Of a stretch of DNA of 64,000 bases, positions 23,961 to 34,583 are shown in pieces. The stretch lies in the NCBI RefSeq assembly GCF_036226925.1, contig NZ_CP109031.1, forward strand, positions 2,604,001-2,668,000, read 5' to 3'. The DNA is from Streptomyces sp. NBC_00659. GTDB lineage: Bacteria > Actinomycetota > Actinomycetes > Streptomycetales > Streptomycetaceae. A program made the translations under genes and the position numbers. Numbering within the stretch: position 1 is the stretch's first letter; every line of letters starts with the position of its first letter. The notes beneath the pieces were generated by a model. The model did not search any database. It saw nothing but the letters and a program-made list of their open reading frames with translations, and had not been told where the DNA came from.

Positions 23961-26048
23961 GTGAGCACCAAGCCGACCACCACAGACCTCGAGTGGACCG
24001 AGCTGGACCAGCGGGCCGTGGACACCGCCCGCGTCCTGGCCGCCGATGCCGTACAGAAGGTCGGCAACGGCCATCCCGGTACGGCCATGAGCCTGGCGCC
24101 CGCCGCCTACACCCTCTTCCAGAAGGTGATGCGGCACGACCCGGCGGACACCGACTGGGTTGGACGGGACCGCTTCGTGCTGTCCGCCGGCCATTCGTCC
24201 CTGACCCTCTACACCCAGCTCTACCTGGCCGGTTTCGGCCTGGAGCTGGACGACCTGGAGTCCTTCCGGACCTGGGGCAGCAGGACCCCCGGACACCCCG
24301 AGTACGGTCACACGCCGGGCGTGGAGACCACGACCGGTCCGCTCGGCCAGGGTGTCGCCAACGCGGTGGGCATGGCGATGGCCGCCCGCTACGAGCGTGG
24401 TCTGTTCGACCCCCAGGCGCCGCAGGGCGAGTCCCCGTTCGACCACTTCATCTACGCGATCGCCGGTGACGGCTGCCTCCAGGAGGGCATCTCCGCGGAG
24501 GCCTCCTCCATGGCCGGGCACCAGAAGCTCGGCAACCTGGTCCTGCTGTGGGACGACAACCACATCTCGATCGAGGGCGACACCGAGACCGCGGTCTCCG
24601 AGGACACCGTCAAGCGCTACGAGGCGTACGGCTGGCACGTGCAGCGCGTCGCCCCGAAGCCGGACGGCGACCTGGACCCGCACGCCATCTACAACGCGAT
24701 CGAGGCCGCGAAGAAGGTGACGGACAAGCCGTCCTTCATCGCGATGCGCTCGATCATCGCCTGGCCCGCCCCCAACGCGCAGAACACCGAGGCCGCGCAC
24801 GGCTCGGCGCTCGGCGACGACGAGGTCGCGGCCACCAAGCGCGTCCTCGGCTTCGACCCGGAGAAGTCCTTCGACGTCGCCGCCGAGGTGCTGGCCCACA
24901 CCCGTCAGGCCCTGGACCGGGGTGCCCAGGCCAAGGCCGAGTGGGAGAAGGGCTACGCCGCCTGGCGTACCGCCAACCCGGAGCGCGCGGCGGAGTACGA
25001 CCGTATCGCCGCGACCGAGCTGCCGAGCGGCTGGGAGGAGAAGCTCCCCGTCTTCGAGGCGGGCACGGGCGTCGCCACCCGCGCCGCGTCCGGCAAGGTG
25101 CTCCAGGCCCTCGGCGCGGTCATCCCCGAGCTGTGGGGCGGCTCCGCCGACCTCGCCGGCTCGAACAACACCACGATCGACAAGAGCAGCTCGTTCCTCC
25201 CGGCGGACAACCCGCTGCCGGAGGCGGACCCGTATGGCCGCACGATCCACTTCGGCATCCGCGAGCACTCCATGGCCGCGGAGATGAACGGCATCGCGCT
25301 GCACGGCAACACGCGCGTCTACGGCGGCACCTTCCTGGTGTTCTCCGACTACATGCGCAACTCGGTCCGCCTGTCGGCCCTGATGCACCTGCCGGTGACG
25401 TACGTGTGGACGCACGACTCGATCGGCCTCGGCGAGGACGGTCCCACCCACCAGCCGGTCGAGCACCTCGCCTCGCTGCGCGCCATCCCCGGCCTCAACG
25501 TCGTCCGTCCCGCGGACGCCAACGAGACGGCCATCGCCTGGCGCGAGATCCTCAAGCGCTACACCAAGGTGTTCGGCAAGGGCGCCCCGCACGGTCTCGC
25601 CCTGACCCGTCAGGGTGTGCCGACGTACGAGGCGAACGAGGACGCCGCCAAGGGCGGTTACGTGCTGTTCGAGGCCGAGGGCGGCTCGCCCGAGGTCATC
25701 CTGATCGGCACCGGCTCCGAGGTGCACGTGGCCGTCGAGGCGCGTGAGCAGCTCCAGGCCGCGGGCATCCCCACGCGGGTGGTCTCCATGCCGTGTGTGG
25801 AGTGGTTCGACGAGCAGGACCAGGGGTACCGGGACAGCGTCCTGCCGCCTTCGGTGAAGGCCCGTGTCTCCGTCGAGGCCGGAATCGGTCTCACCTGGCA
25901 CCGATTCGTCGGGGACGCCGGACGCATTGTTTCGCTGGAGCACTTCGGTGCTTCGGCCGACGGCAAGGTGCTCTTCCGCGAATTCGGTTTCACTGCCGAG
26001 AACGTCGCGGAAGCCGCCCGGGAATCGATCGCCGCAGCCCAGCGCTGA
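23961..26048 (+). CDS. tkt: Transketolase
   Basis: This TPP enzyme moves two-carbon units in the non-oxidative pentose phosphate pathway. The 695-aa length fits. The TPP/Mg motif [20 protein letters not shown] (ending about residue 190) with [11 protein letters not shown], the early [11 protein letters not shown], and the second-domain [19 protein letters not shown] with the catalytic Glu are all intact. It begins a plus-strand operon whose five genes cover both arms of the pathway. Start at GTG 23961. Confidence 0.97.
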   Translation: MSTKPTTTDLEWTELDQRAVDTARVLAADAVQKVGNGHPGTAMSLAPAAYTLFQKVMRHDPADTDWVGRDRFVLSAGHSSLTLYTQLYLAGFGLELDDLESFRTWGSRTPGHPEYGHTPGVETTTGPLGQGVANAVGMAMAARYERGLFDPQAPQGESPFDHFIYAIAGDGCLQEGISAEASSMAGHQKLGNLVLLWDDNHISIEGDTETAVSEDTVKRYEAYGWHVQRVAPKPDGDLDPHAIYNAIEAAKKVTDKPSFIAMRSIIAWPAPNAQNTEAAHGSALGDDEVAATKRVLGFDPEKSFDVAAEVLAHTRQALDRGAQAKAEWEKGYAAWRTANPERAAEYDRIAATELPSGWEEKLPVFEAGTGVATRAASGKVLQALGAVIPELWGGSADLAGSNNTTIDKSSSFLPADNPLPEADPYGRTIHFGIREHSMAAEMNGIALHGNTRVYGGTFLVFSDYMRNSVRLSALMHLPVTYVWTHDSIGLGEDGPTHQPVEHLASLRAIPGLNVVRPADANETAIAWREILKRYTKVFGKGAPHGLALTRQGVPTYEANEDAAKGGYVLFEAEGGSPEVILIGTGSEVHVAVEAREQLQAAGIPTRVVSMPCVEWFDEQDQGYRDSVLPPSVKARVSVEAGIGLTWHRFVGDAGRIVSLEHFGASADGKVLFREFGFTAENVAEAARESIAAAQR

Positions 26049-26082
26049 CGCCGACATACGACACGTAGGAGATGCAATTTCC

Positions 26083-27201
26083 ATGACAGACGCACTCAAG
26101 CGCCTCTCCGAGGAAGGCGTCGCGATCTGGCTGGACGACCTGTCGCGCAAGCGGATCACGTCCGGAAACCTTGCCGAGCTGATCGACCAGCAGCACGTCG
26201 TCGGCGTCACCACCAACCCGTCGATCTTCCAGAAGGCGATCAGCAGCGGAGACGGCTACGAGCAGCAGGTTTCCGAGCTCGCTGCCCGCAAGGTCACCGT
26301 CGAAGAGGCCCTGCGCATGATCACCACGGCGGACGTGCGCGACGCCGCCGACATCCTGCGCCCCGTCTTCGACGCCACCGAGGGCCAGGACGGCCGCGTG
26401 TCGATCGAGGTCGACCCGCGTCTGGCGCACAACACCGCGGCGACCATCGCCGAGGCCAAGCAGCTTGCCTGGCTGGTGGACCGCCCCAACACCCTCATCA
26501 AGATCCCGGCCACCAAGGCGGGTCTGCCGGCGATCACCGAGGTCATCGGCCTCGGCATCAGCGTCAACGTCACGCTGATCTTCTCGCTGGAGCGCTACCG
26601 CGAGGTCATGGAGGCCTTCCTCCTCGGCCTGGAGAAGGCCAAGGAGCGCGGCCTGGACCTCTCGAAGATCCACTCCGTGGCGTCGTTCTTCGTGTCCCGC
26701 GTGGACACCGAGATCGACAAGCGGCTCGACGCCCTGGGCACCCCCGAGGCCAAGGCCGCCCGCGGCAAGGCGGGCCTCGCCAACGCCCGGCTCGCCTACG
26801 AGGCGTACGAGGAGGTCTTCTCCACGGACCGCTGGGCCGCCCTCGACCGGGCGCAGGCCAACAAGCAGCGCCCGCTGTGGGCCTCGACCGGCGTCAAGGA
26901 CCCGGCGTACAAGGACACCCTGTACGTCGACGAGCTGGTCGCGCCCAACACCGTGAACACCATGCCGGAGGCAACCCTGGGGGCCGCCGAGGATCACGGC
27001 CGGATCACCGGGAACACGATCGCCGGTACGTACGAGCAGTCCCGTACCGAACTCGACGCCGTCGAGAAGCTCGGGATCGCCTACGACGACGTGGTCCAGC
27101 TCCTTGAGGACGAGGGCGTCGAGAAGTTCGAGTCCGCCTGGAACGACCTGCTCAAGTCGACCGAGGCGGAGCTCCAGCGCCTCGCCCCTTCGGAGGGCTG
27201 A
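26083..27201 (+). CDS. tal: Transaldolase
   Basis: Transaldolase moves a dihydroxyacetone unit between sugar phosphates by a lysine Schiff base. The active-site stretch is [16 protein letters not shown]; the family entry [15 protein letters not shown] is present. The 372-aa length matches the long TalB-like/actinobacterial type. AGGAG lies 11 bases before ATG 26083, and the gene follows tkt by 34 bases. Confidence 0.96.
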   Translation: MTDALKRLSEEGVAIWLDDLSRKRITSGNLAELIDQQHVVGVTTNPSIFQKAISSGDGYEQQVSELAARKVTVEEALRMITTADVRDAADILRPVFDATEGQDGRVSIEVDPRLAHNTAATIAEAKQLAWLVDRPNTLIKIPATKAGLPAITEVIGLGISVNVTLIFSLERYREVMEAFLLGLEKAKERGLDLSKIHSVASFFVSRVDTEIDKRLDALGTPEAKAARGKAGLANARLAYEAYEEVFSTDRWAALDRAQANKQRPLWASTGVKDPAYKDTLYVDELVAPNTVNTMPEATLGAAEDHGRITGNTIAGTYEQSRTELDAVEKLGIAYDDVVQLLEDEGVEKFESAWNDLLKSTEAELQRLAPSEG

Positions 27202-27205
27202 AATC

Positions 27206-28729
27206 TTGTCGAGCAGCAACCCGCTGCGTGACCCCGCAGACCGACGGCTCCCGCGTATCGCGGGGCCGTCGGGCCTGGTCATCTTCGGCGTCACGGGCGA
27301 TTTGTCACGTAAAAAGCTGATGCCCGCGGTGTACGACCTCGCCAACCGGGGCCTTCTTCCGCCGGGCTTCTCGCTCGTCGGGTTCGCCCGCCGCGAGTGG
27401 GCCCACGAGGACTTCGCCCAGGAGGTCCACGACGCGGTCAAGGAGCACGCCCGCACGCCCTTCCGCGAGGAGGTCTGGCAGCAGCTCGTCCAGGGCATGC
27501 GCTTCGTCCAGGGCACCTTCGACGACGACGACGCGTTCGACCGGCTGCGCTCGACCATCGAGGAGCTCGACAAGGCGCAGGGCACGGGCGGCAACTTCGC
27601 CTTCTACCTGTCCGTGCCGCCCTCCGCGTTCCCGGTGGTGATCCAGCAGCTGAAGAAGCACAAGCTGGCCGACCAGTCGAACGGCCAGTGGCGCCGCGCG
27701 GTCATCGAGAAGCCCTTCGGCCACGACCTCAGGTCGGCCGAGGAGCTCAACGCGATCGTGCACGAGGTCTTCGCCCCGGACCAGGTCTTCCGCATCGACC
27801 ACTACCTGGGCAAGGAGACCGTCCAGAACATCCTGGCGCTGCGCTTCGCCAACACGATGTTCGAGCCGATCTGGAACCGGTCGTTCGTCGACCACGTGCA
27901 GATCACCATGGCCGAGGACATCGGCATCGGCGGCCGGGCCGGCTACTACGACGGCATCGGCGCCGCCCGTGACGTCATCCAGAACCACCTGCTCCAGCTC
28001 ATGGCGCTGACCGCGATGGAGGAGCCCTCCTCCTTCGACGCGGACGCGCTCGCCGCGGAGAAGACCAAGGTGCTCGGCGCGACCAGGCTGCCGAAGGACC
28101 TGGGCAAGAGCACGGTCCGCGGCCAGTACGCGGCGGGGTGGCAGGGCGGCGAGAAGGTCGTCGGCTACCTCCAGGAGGACGGTATCGACCCCAAGTCGAA
28201 GACCGACACCTTCGCCGCGATCAAGGTCGAGGTGGACAACCGCCGCTGGGCGGGAGTCCCGTTCTACCTGCGCACCGGCAAGCGCCTGGGCCGCCGCGTC
28301 ACCGAGATCGCGGTCGTCTTCCAGCGCGCCCCGCACTCCCCCTTCGACCACACGGCGACGGAGGAGCTGGGCCAGAACGCGATCGTCTTCCGCGTCCAGC
28401 CCGACGAGGGCGTCACGGTCCGCTTCGGTTCCAAGGTGCCCGGCACCTCCATGGAGATCCGGGACGTCTCGATGGACTTCGCGTACGGCGAGTCCTTCAC
28501 GGAGTCGAGCCCGGAGGCGTACGAGCGTCTGATCCTCGACGTGCTGCTCGGTGACTCGAACCTCTTCCCGCGCACCGAGGAGGTCGAGCTGTCCTGGAAG
28601 ATCCTCGACCCGATCGAGCAGTACTGGGACAAGCACGGCAAGCCCGCACAGTACCCCTCGGGCACCTGGGGCCCCGTCGAGGCCGACGAAATGCTCGAAC
28701 GAGACGGACGGAGCTGGCGTCGCCCATGA
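27206..28729 (+). CDS. zwf: Glucose-6-phosphate 1-dehydrogenase
   Basis: First step of the oxidative pentose phosphate pathway, making NADPH. The nucleotide-binding FGVTGDLSRKKLMPAVYDLA, the signature RIDHYLGKETVQN with catalytic His/Lys, and EKPFGHDL are intact over 507 aa. The start is a rare TTG (27206) with GGAGGG nine bases upstream, four bases after the tal stop; this gives the N-terminus SSSNPLRDPADRRLPRIAG as in S. coelicolor (recalled). It overlaps opcA by four bases. Confidence 0.97.
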   Translation: MSSSNPLRDPADRRLPRIAGPSGLVIFGVTGDLSRKKLMPAVYDLANRGLLPPGFSLVGFARREWAHEDFAQEVHDAVKEHARTPFREEVWQQLVQGMRFVQGTFDDDDAFDRLRSTIEELDKAQGTGGNFAFYLSVPPSAFPVVIQQLKKHKLADQSNGQWRRAVIEKPFGHDLRSAEELNAIVHEVFAPDQVFRIDHYLGKETVQNILALRFANTMFEPIWNRSFVDHVQITMAEDIGIGGRAGYYDGIGAARDVIQNHLLQLMALTAMEEPSSFDADALAAEKTKVLGATRLPKDLGKSTVRGQYAAGWQGGEKVVGYLQEDGIDPKSKTDTFAAIKVEVDNRRWAGVPFYLRTGKRLGRRVTEIAVVFQRAPHSPFDHTATEELGQNAIVFRVQPDEGVTVRFGSKVPGTSMEIRDVSMDFAYGESFTESSPEAYERLILDVLLGDSNLFPRTEEVELSWKILDPIEQYWDKHGKPAQYPSGTWGPVEADEMLERDGRSWRRP

Positions 28730-29778
28730 AGACCGATCTCACGGACACCACGGCCAGCAAGGTCAACAAGGCGCTCGTCCAGGGCCGCCGCGCCATCGGC
28801 ACGCCCGCCGTCGGCATGGTGCTCACCCTCGTCATCGTCACCGACGAGGAGAACGCGTACGACGCCCTGAAGGCCGCCAACGAGGCCTCGCGCGAGCACC
28901 CCTCACGCACCCTCGTGGTCATCAAGCGTGTCTCCCGCTCGCCCCGCGACCGCACGACGTCACGGCTCGACGCCGAGGTACGGCTCGGGGCGGAGGCGGG
29001 CACCGGCGAGACGGTGGTGCTGCGCCTGTACGGCGAAGTGATCAACCACGCCCAGTCGGTCGTCCTGCCGCTGCTGCTGCCGGACGCGCCCGTCGTCGTC
29101 TGGTGGCCGGTGAACGCGCCGCTCGACCCGGCGAAGGACCCGCTCGGTTCGCTCGCCCAGCGCCGGGTGACCGACACCTACGCCGCCGAGGCCCCGGTAC
29201 GGGAGCTCAACGCCCGCGCTGAGGCGTACACCCCGGGCGACACGGACCTGTCGTGGACCCGCATCACGCCCTGGCGTTCGATGCTGGCCGCGGCCCTGGA
29301 CCAGGTCACCTGCGATGTGGACGCGATCGAGGTGGAGGGCGAGGAGTTCAATCCGAGCTGCGAGCTGCTCGCGATGTGGCTCGCGGAGCGGCTGGAGGTC
29401 CCCGTCAAGCGGTCGCTGTCCTCGGGCCCCGGCCTGACCGCGGTCCGGCTGGAGACGAGCTGCGGCCCGATCGTCCTGGACCGCGCCGACGGCACCCTCG
29501 CGACGCTGTCCATCCAGGGGCAGCCCGACCGTGCGGTGGCGCTCAAGCGCCGCGACACGGCCGAGCTGATGGCGGAGGAGCTGCGCCGCCTCGACCCGGA
29601 CGACACCTACGCCTCGGCGCTGCGCTACGGGGTGAACCGGCTGAACTCGGCGGACACCGCCGGTTCCGCGGGCGGGACCGCGACCGCCACCAAGGCGGCC
29701 CCGGTCGCCAAGGACTCCCCCGCCGGGGTGGCGGAGACGCTCGCCAAGAAGGCGGCGGACAAGGCGGCCGCCGAGTGA
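28726..29778 (+). CDS. opcA: OpcA, glucose-6-phosphate dehydrogenase assembly protein
   Basis: OpcA is an allosteric partner that activates and assembles G6P dehydrogenase in actinobacteria and cyanobacteria. The 350-aa protein shows the conserved LPLLLPDAPVVVWWPVNAP segment and the C-terminal winged half (FNPSCELLAMWLAERLEVP). The tail (from about 310) is Ala/Lys/Thr-rich and probably disordered. It overlaps zwf (ATGA) and pgl (GTGA), giving tight coupling to its partner enzyme. Confidence 0.93.
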   Translation: MKTDLTDTTASKVNKALVQGRRAIGTPAVGMVLTLVIVTDEENAYDALKAANEASREHPSRTLVVIKRVSRSPRDRTTSRLDAEVRLGAEAGTGETVVLRLYGEVINHAQSVVLPLLLPDAPVVVWWPVNAPLDPAKDPLGSLAQRRVTDTYAAEAPVRELNARAEAYTPGDTDLSWTRITPWRSMLAAALDQVTCDVDAIEVEGEEFNPSCELLAMWLAERLEVPVKRSLSSGPGLTAVRLETSCGPIVLDRADGTLATLSIQGQPDRAVALKRRDTAELMAEELRRLDPDDTYASALRYGVNRLNSADTAGSAGGTATATKAAPVAKDSPAGVAETLAKKAADKAAAE

Positions 29779-30557
29779 ACACCCCGCAGCTCGTCGTCCA
29801 CCGCGACAAGGAACTGATGGCCCAGGCCGCGGCGGCGCGGCTGATCACGAAGATCGTGGACGCGCAGGCCTCGCGCGGCTCCGCCTCGATCGTGCTGACC
29901 GGCGGGCGCAACGGCAACGGGCTCCTCGCGGCGCTCGCCGCCGCGCCCGCCCGGGACGCGATCGACTGGGCGCGCCTGGACCTGTGGTGGGGCGACGAGC
30001 GGTACCTCCCCGAGGGCGACCCCGACCGCAACGACACACAGGCCCGCGCAGCCCTGCTCGACACGGTGCCGCTGGACCCGGCGCGGGTGCACGCGATGCC
30101 CGCGTCCGACGGTCCGTTCGGCGCCGACGTGGAGGCGGCTGCCGAGTCGTACGCGGCGGAGCTCGCGAAGGCCGCCGGCCCGGAGAACCACGGTCCGGTC
30201 CCGGCCTTCGACGTCCTGATGCTGGGCGTCGGCCCGGACACCCACGTGGCCTCGCTCTTCCCGGAGCTGCCCGCGGTGCGGGAGACCGAGCGGACGGTGG
30301 TCGGCGTGCACGGCGCGCCCAAGCCGCCGCCGACCCGGATCTCGCTGACCCTGCCCGCGATCCGCTCCGCCCGCGAGGTGTGGCTGCTCGCGGCCGGCGA
30401 GGACAAGGCGCAGGCGGCCGCCATCGCCCTGTCCGGCGCGGGCGAGATCCAGGCCCCGGCCGCCGGCGCGTACGGCCGCTCCCGCACGCTGTGGCTCCTG
30501 GACGCGCCGGCGGCGTCCCAGCTGCCACGCTCGCTGTATCCGCCGGCGTCCGCCTGA
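29775..30557 (+). CDS. pgl: 6-phosphogluconolactonase
   Basis: The enzyme hydrolyses 6-phosphoglucono-lactone, the zwf product. The 260-aa DevB/SOL-type protein has IVLTGGRNGNGLLAAL, WARLDLWWGDERYLPEGDPD, the FDVLMLGVGPDTHVASLFP active-site segment and RISLTLPAIRSAREVWLL. In most family members the motif reads G.DGH; here it is GPDTH. GTG start overlaps the opcA stop. It closes the operon. Confidence 0.93.
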   Translation: MNTPQLVVHRDKELMAQAAAARLITKIVDAQASRGSASIVLTGGRNGNGLLAALAAAPARDAIDWARLDLWWGDERYLPEGDPDRNDTQARAALLDTVPLDPARVHAMPASDGPFGADVEAAAESYAAELAKAAGPENHGPVPAFDVLMLGVGPDTHVASLFPELPAVRETERTVVGVHGAPKPPPTRISLTLPAIRSAREVWLLAAGEDKAQAAAIALSGAGEIQAPAAGAYGRSRTLWLLDAPAASQLPRSLYPPASA

Positions 30558-30586
30558 GCGACCGCCGCACGGAACGGCTGAACCAC

Positions 30587-30625
30587 CGAAGGGGCGGCAG
30601 GGTCACCGACCTTGCCGCCCCTTCG
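30587..30625. terminator. Bidirectional terminator pgl / pgi
   Basis: A stem of about 15-16 bp with one mismatch (CGAAGGGGCGGCA pairs TGCCGCCCCTTCG) lies between two convergent genes. Confidence 0.85.
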
Positions 30626-30716
30626 TGCGTTCACCGGGCCTACGGGCTCCCTGTGATCGCCAGGAAGGTCCCGGGAAGCGGGCGGACCCTTGCCGCCCGC
30701 TTCCCCTCAGTCATGC

Positions 30717-32369
30717 TCAACGACCGCGCAGCGTCCGGTACTTGGCGACCAGGGCCTTGGTCGACTCGTCCAGTCCCGGCACGTCGGCGCCTTCGGTGAG
30801 GGCGGGCTCGACGCGCTTGGCGAGCACCTTGCCGAGTTCGACGCCCCACTGGTCGAAGGAGTCGATGTTCCAGATCGCGCCCTGGACGAACACCTTGTGC
30901 TCGTAGAGGGCGATCAACTGGCCCAGGACCGAGGGGGTGAGTTCGGCGGCGAGGATCGTGGTGGTGGGGTGGTTGCCCTCGAACGTCTTGTGCGGCACCA
31001 GTTCCTCGGGCACGCCCTCGGCACGGACCTCCTCCGGCGTCTTGCCGAAGGCCAGCGCCTGCGTCTGCGCGAAGAAGTTCGCCATCAGCAGGTCGTGCTG
31101 CGCGATCAGGCCCGGCAGCAGGTCGGCCACGGGCTCGGCGAAGCCGATGAAGTCGGCGGGGATCAGCTTCGTGCCCTGGTGGATCAACTGGTAGTAGGCG
31201 TGCTGGCCGTTGGTGCCGGGCGTGCCCCACACCACCGGTCCGGTCTGCCATTCGACCCGCTGCCCGTCACGGTCCACGGACTTGCCGTTGGACTCCATGT
31301 CGAGCTGCTGGAGGTAGGCCGCGAACTTCGACAGGTAGTGCGAGTACGGCAGCACGGCGTGCGACTGCGCGTCGTGGAAGTTGCCGTACCAGACCCCCAG
31401 CAGACCCAGCAGCAGCGGGACGTTGGCCTCCGCCGGAGCCGTGCGGAAGTGCTCGTCGACCAGGTGGAACCCGTCGAGCATCTCGCGGAAACGGTCCGGA
31501 CCGATCGCGATCATCAGCGACAGGCCGATCGCCGAGTCGTACGAGTACCGCCCGCCGACCCAGTCCCAGAACTCGAACATGTTCGCCGTGTCGATGCCGA
31601 AGTCCGACACCTTCTCCGCGTTCGTCGACAGCGCCACGAAGTGCTTCGCCACCGCCTCCTGACCGGCCTTCAGACCGGTCAGGAGCCAGTCACGCGCCGA
31701 GGTGGCGTTGGTGATCGTCTCGATCGTGGTGAACGTCTTCGAGGCGATGACGAACAGCGTCTCGGCCGGGTCCAGGTCCCGCACGGCCTCGTGCAGGTCC
31801 GCGCCGTCCACGTTCGACACGAACCGCACGCTCAGCGAACGGTCGGTGAAGGAACGCAGCACCTCGTAGGCCATCGCCGGACCGAGGTCGGAGCCGCCGA
31901 TGCCGATGTTGACGACGTTCTTGATGCGCCTGCCGGTGTGCCCGGTCCACTCGCCCGAACGGACCCGCCCGGCGAAGTCCGCCATCTTGTCCAGGACCGC
32001 GTGCACGGCCGGCACGACGTTCTCCCCGTCGACCTCTACCACCGCGTCCCGCGGCGCCCGCAGCGCGGTGTGCAGCACCGCCCGGTCCTCGGTCACGTTG
32101 ATCTTCTCGCCCCGGAACATCGCGTCCCGCAGCCCGAACACGTCCGTGGCGGCGGCCAGCTCGCGCAGCAGTCGGAGCGTCTCGTCGGTGACCAGCTGCT
32201 TGGAGTAGTCGACGTGCAGATCGCCGACCTGGAGCGAGTAGCCGGAGCCGCGTCCGGGGTCGGCCGCGAACAGGTCGCGCAGATGGGTGCCGGCGAGCTC
32301 CTCGCGGTGCTTGGCCAGAGCGGTCCACTCGGGTGTCTGGTTGAGCCTGGTACGGCTTTCTGCGTTCAT
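30717..32369 (-). CDS. pgi: Glucose-6-phosphate isomerase
   Basis: Interconverts glucose-6-P and fructose-6-P, linking glycolysis to the facing pentose phosphate operon. The 550-aa protein has the PGI signatures [16 protein letters not shown], the [13 protein letters not shown] phosphate loop, and [17 protein letters not shown] with catalytic Glu/His neighbours. ATG 32369 is preceded by GGAAG at seven bases; the frame extends further upstream but without a ribosome site. Confidence 0.97.
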   Translation of the reverse strand: MNAESRTRLNQTPEWTALAKHREELAGTHLRDLFAADPGRGSGYSLQVGDLHVDYSKQLVTDETLRLLRELAAATDVFGLRDAMFRGEKINVTEDRAVLHTALRAPRDAVVEVDGENVVPAVHAVLDKMADFAGRVRSGEWTGHTGRRIKNVVNIGIGGSDLGPAMAYEVLRSFTDRSLSVRFVSNVDGADLHEAVRDLDPAETLFVIASKTFTTIETITNATSARDWLLTGLKAGQEAVAKHFVALSTNAEKVSDFGIDTANMFEFWDWVGGRYSYDSAIGLSLMIAIGPDRFREMLDGFHLVDEHFRTAPAEANVPLLLGLLGVWYGNFHDAQSHAVLPYSHYLSKFAAYLQQLDMESNGKSVDRDGQRVEWQTGPVVWGTPGTNGQHAYYQLIHQGTKLIPADFIGFAEPVADLLPGLIAQHDLLMANFFAQTQALAFGKTPEEVRAEGVPEELVPHKTFEGNHPTTTILAAELTPSVLGQLIALYEHKVFVQGAIWNIDSFDQWGVELGKVLAKRVEPALTEGADVPGLDESTKALVAKYRTLRGR

Positions 32370-32896
32370 CTCGGACTTCCGCCTTCTTTCCTGCCTGTGC
32401 TGCTGCGTACCTTGCCCCGCTGCCGGTCCCAACCTAATTGATCAGGGCTGGACACGAGCTGTCGTAGTGCGTCCACCGGCTCAACAACAGATACGTCCCG
32501 TCGGCCCGCAGGTGTCAGCGGGGTGACGGCGAGAGGGATGCGTGGGGCCGGGGCCGCAGGGAATGCCGGGCCGACACATCCGGCTCGATTTTCGGCCCGC
32601 ACTGCTGCATCGGCGTGACCCGGCCACCCCGTCACGACAAGGCACGACACGGCACGCAGAGCGCCGCACCGTGACACGGCGGCTCGCCACGGTACGAGGA
32701 TGCGGGCGCGGGTACGAGGACGTGGCGCGCGGCGGATGAGTCGGCCCCTCGCGGCGGGCGTCCTGATGATGCGACAGGGCCGTGGTGCGGGCATCCGGGC
32801 ACGGCGGATCCGGCGGCGGGCCGGAACGCGGCCGCGAAGTCGCCGTGAAACGGTTCCGGCCAGACATCCATGGGACGCCCGGCCGGCTCTCAACTC
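32370..32896. other. Intergenic region pgi / RbpA-family gene
   Basis: These 527 bases show no supported gene. The pgi promoter must be at the low-coordinate end. The part around 32630-32690 is rich in GCACGACACGGC-type words, but I see no ordered repeat. Confidence 0.4.
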
Positions 32897-33232
32897 CTAG
32901 ATCTCGCCCCGCAGTTTGGCGAGCGCCTCGGCGAGGATCGCCTCGCCGTCCGCGTCGCTGCGCCGCTCCCGCACGTACGCGAGATGCGTCTTGTAGGGCT
33001 CGGTGCGCGGCGGGTCCGGCGGGTTGTCCCGGTCCTGTCCGGCGGGGAAGCCGCAGCGCGGACAGTCCCAGGTGTCGGGAACCTGCGCGTCGCTGGCGAA
33101 GCTGGGCTGCGTCTCGTGCCCGTTGGAGCACCAGAAGGAGATGCGCAGCCGCGGCGCGGACTCGCCGCGCTCGGCCTCGCCCATCGGCCCCGCCCCGACC
33201 CGGCTTCCTCGGATCGCGTTGCCACTTGCCAC
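32897..33232 (-). CDS. RbpA-family RNA polymerase binding protein
   Basis: The 111-aa protein has the RbpA layout: a basic N-terminal tail with IRGSRVGAG, a central zinc-binding core (C35 SNGH39, C57PRC60) and the sigma-interacting C-terminal helix region EPYKTHLAYVRERRSDAD. RbpA binds RNA polymerase and the housekeeping sigma factor and stabilises the open complex. Compared with the S. coelicolor RbpA I remember (THWDMLMERR), this one reads THLAYVRERR. It may therefore be a paralogue, not RbpA itself. Confidence 0.85.
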   Translation of the reverse strand: MASGNAIRGSRVGAGPMGEAERGESAPRLRISFWCSNGHETQPSFASDAQVPDTWDCPRCGFPAGQDRDNPPDPPRTEPYKTHLAYVRERRSDADGEAILAEALAKLRGEI

Positions 33233-33297
33233 GGTGTAACTCCCTGCGTGATGGTGCCGCGAAGCGAGTCGGCGTTTCGCTTCGTTGCGAGCGCCTC

Positions 33298-33326
33298 AGT
33301 CTACGTAAGGCCCAACGCACGTCCAG
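33298..33326 (-). promoter_or_regulatory. Possible RbpA-gene promoter
   Basis: On the minus strand CTGGAC (33326-33321), 17 bases, then TAGACT (33303-33298) fit a housekeeping -35/-10 pair, about 65 bp upstream of the RbpA-family start. Confidence 0.4.
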
Positions 33327-33412
33327 TGATTGGAGTTACATCCCCACCCCTAGACGCAAGCCCCATGATAGGCGGCGCTTGGAGGCGCGTACCGGACATG
33401 GGGCCTTACGTA
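33302..33412. repeat. 12-bp inverted repeat upstream of the RbpA gene
   Basis: TACGTAAGGCCC (33302-33313) is perfectly inverted at 33401-33412 (GGGCCTTACGTA), with 87 bases between. The left copy abuts the proposed -10 hexamer. Looping by a regulator or a long RNA hairpin are both possible. Confidence 0.6.
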
Positions 33413-33466
33413 CGGAATGTGCTGCGTGATGTGCAGTTGTGCTGTCCTACCGATGCCGGCCGTCGA

Positions 33467-33703
33467 TCAGTTGTTGATCTTCATCAGGACACCGAGAACA
33501 ACAATGCACGCGAACCAGAGCAGACCGATCATCAGGGTGATGCGGTCGAGGTTGCGCTCGGCGACCGAGGAGCCGCCGACGGACGACTGCATGCCGCCAC
33601 CGAACATGTCGGACAGGCCGCCGCCCTTTCCCTTGTGCATCAGCACCAGCAGCATCAGCAGCAGGCTGAAGACGATCAGGGCGATCGAGAACCCCAAAAC
33701 CAC
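33467..33703 (-). CDS. secG: SecG, preprotein translocase subunit
   Basis: SecG is a small two-helix subunit of the SecYEG channel. The 78-aa product shows helix 1 (GFSIALIVFSLLLMLLVL), the conserved loop HKGKGGGLSDMFGGGMQSSV, and helix 2 (ITLMIGLLWFACIVVLGVL). The GTG at 33703 is preferred: it gives the usual length and has GAGGAAG upstream. In many actinobacteria secG follows tpiA, as here. Confidence 0.93.
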   Translation of the reverse strand: MVLGFSIALIVFSLLLMLLVLMHKGKGGGLSDMFGGGMQSSVGGSSVAERNLDRITLMIGLLWFACIVVLGVLMKINN

Positions 33704-33738
33704 GGCTGGACCAACTTCCTCGGAACTGGATGGACGAC

Positions 33739-33769
33739 GGGGGCCCGGTGCAACGGCACCAGACCCCCG
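33739..33769 (-). terminator. Hairpin after tpiA
   Basis: CGGGGG and CGGTGC arms pair with GCACC and CCCCCG across an AAC loop with a small internal bulge, 35-60 bp after the tpiA stop and just before secG. Confidence 0.55.
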
Positions 33770-33801
33770 CAAGGGTACGACGAATCGCCGCTACCGCATA
33801 C

Positions 33802-34578
33802 TTACTGGTCGCGGAACCGGACGATCTTGACGAACTCGTCGGCGTCCAGCGACGCGCCGCCGACCAGAGCGCCGTCGATGTCGGGCTTCGCCATGATCTC
33901 GGCGACGTTGCCGGACTTCACCGAGCCGCCGTACTGGATGCGGACCTGGTCGGCCAGCTCCTGGGAGTACAGCTCGGCGAGCTTGGCGCGGATCGCGGCG
34001 CAGACCTCCTGCGCGTCGTCGGCGCCGCAGACCTTGCCGGTGCCGATGGCCCAGACGGGCTCGTACGCGATCACGACGGACTCGGCCTGCTCGGCCGGGA
34101 GGTCCTTCAGACCGCCCTCGACCTGGGCGAGGGTGTGGGAGACGTGGTTGCCCGCCTCGCGGACGTCCAGCTCCTCGCCGACGCACAGGATCGGGGTCAG
34201 GCCGTACTTGTAGGCGGCCTTGACCTTGGCGCCCACGATCTCGTCGGTCTCGTTGTGGTACTGGCGGCGCTCGGAGTGGCCGACGGCCACGTACGTGCAC
34301 TTGAGCTTGGCCAGCATCGAGCCGGAGATCTCGCCCGTGTAGGCGCCGGAGTCCTGCGCGGACAGGTCCTGGGCCCCGTACTTGATCTTGAGCTTGTCGC
34401 CGTCGACCAGGGTCTGCACGGAGCGCAGGTCGGTGAAGGGCGGCAGGACGGCGACCTCGCAGGCCTCGTAGTCCTTGTCGGCCAGGGCGAAAGCGAGCTT
34501 CTGGACGTGCGCGATGGCCTCGAGGTGGTTGAGGTTCATCTTCCAGTTGCCCGCCATCAGCGGCGTGCGCGTGCTCAT
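33802..34578 (-). CDS. tpiA: Triosephosphate isomerase
   Basis: Interconverts the two triose phosphates. The 258-aa TIM barrel has the N-terminal [12 protein letters not shown] (catalytic Lys), [15 protein letters not shown] (catalytic His) and [16 protein letters not shown] (catalytic Glu, flexible loop 6). It starts at ATG 34578, five bases after the pgk stop, so the two are translated together. Confidence 0.97.
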   Translation of the reverse strand: MSTRTPLMAGNWKMNLNHLEAIAHVQKLAFALADKDYEACEVAVLPPFTDLRSVQTLVDGDKLKIKYGAQDLSAQDSGAYTGEISGSMLAKLKCTYVAVGHSERRQYHNETDEIVGAKVKAAYKYGLTPILCVGEELDVREAGNHVSHTLAQVEGGLKDLPAEQAESVVIAYEPVWAIGTGKVCGADDAQEVCAAIRAKLAELYSQELADQVRIQYGGSVKSGNVAEIMAKPDIDGALVGGASLDADEFVKIVRFRDQ

Positions 34579-34583
34579 CTAGG

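Noticed and set aside
23598..26216. 872-codon frame opposite tkt
   Set aside because: Composition typical of antisense in high-GC coding DNA; transketolase motifs are on the other strand.
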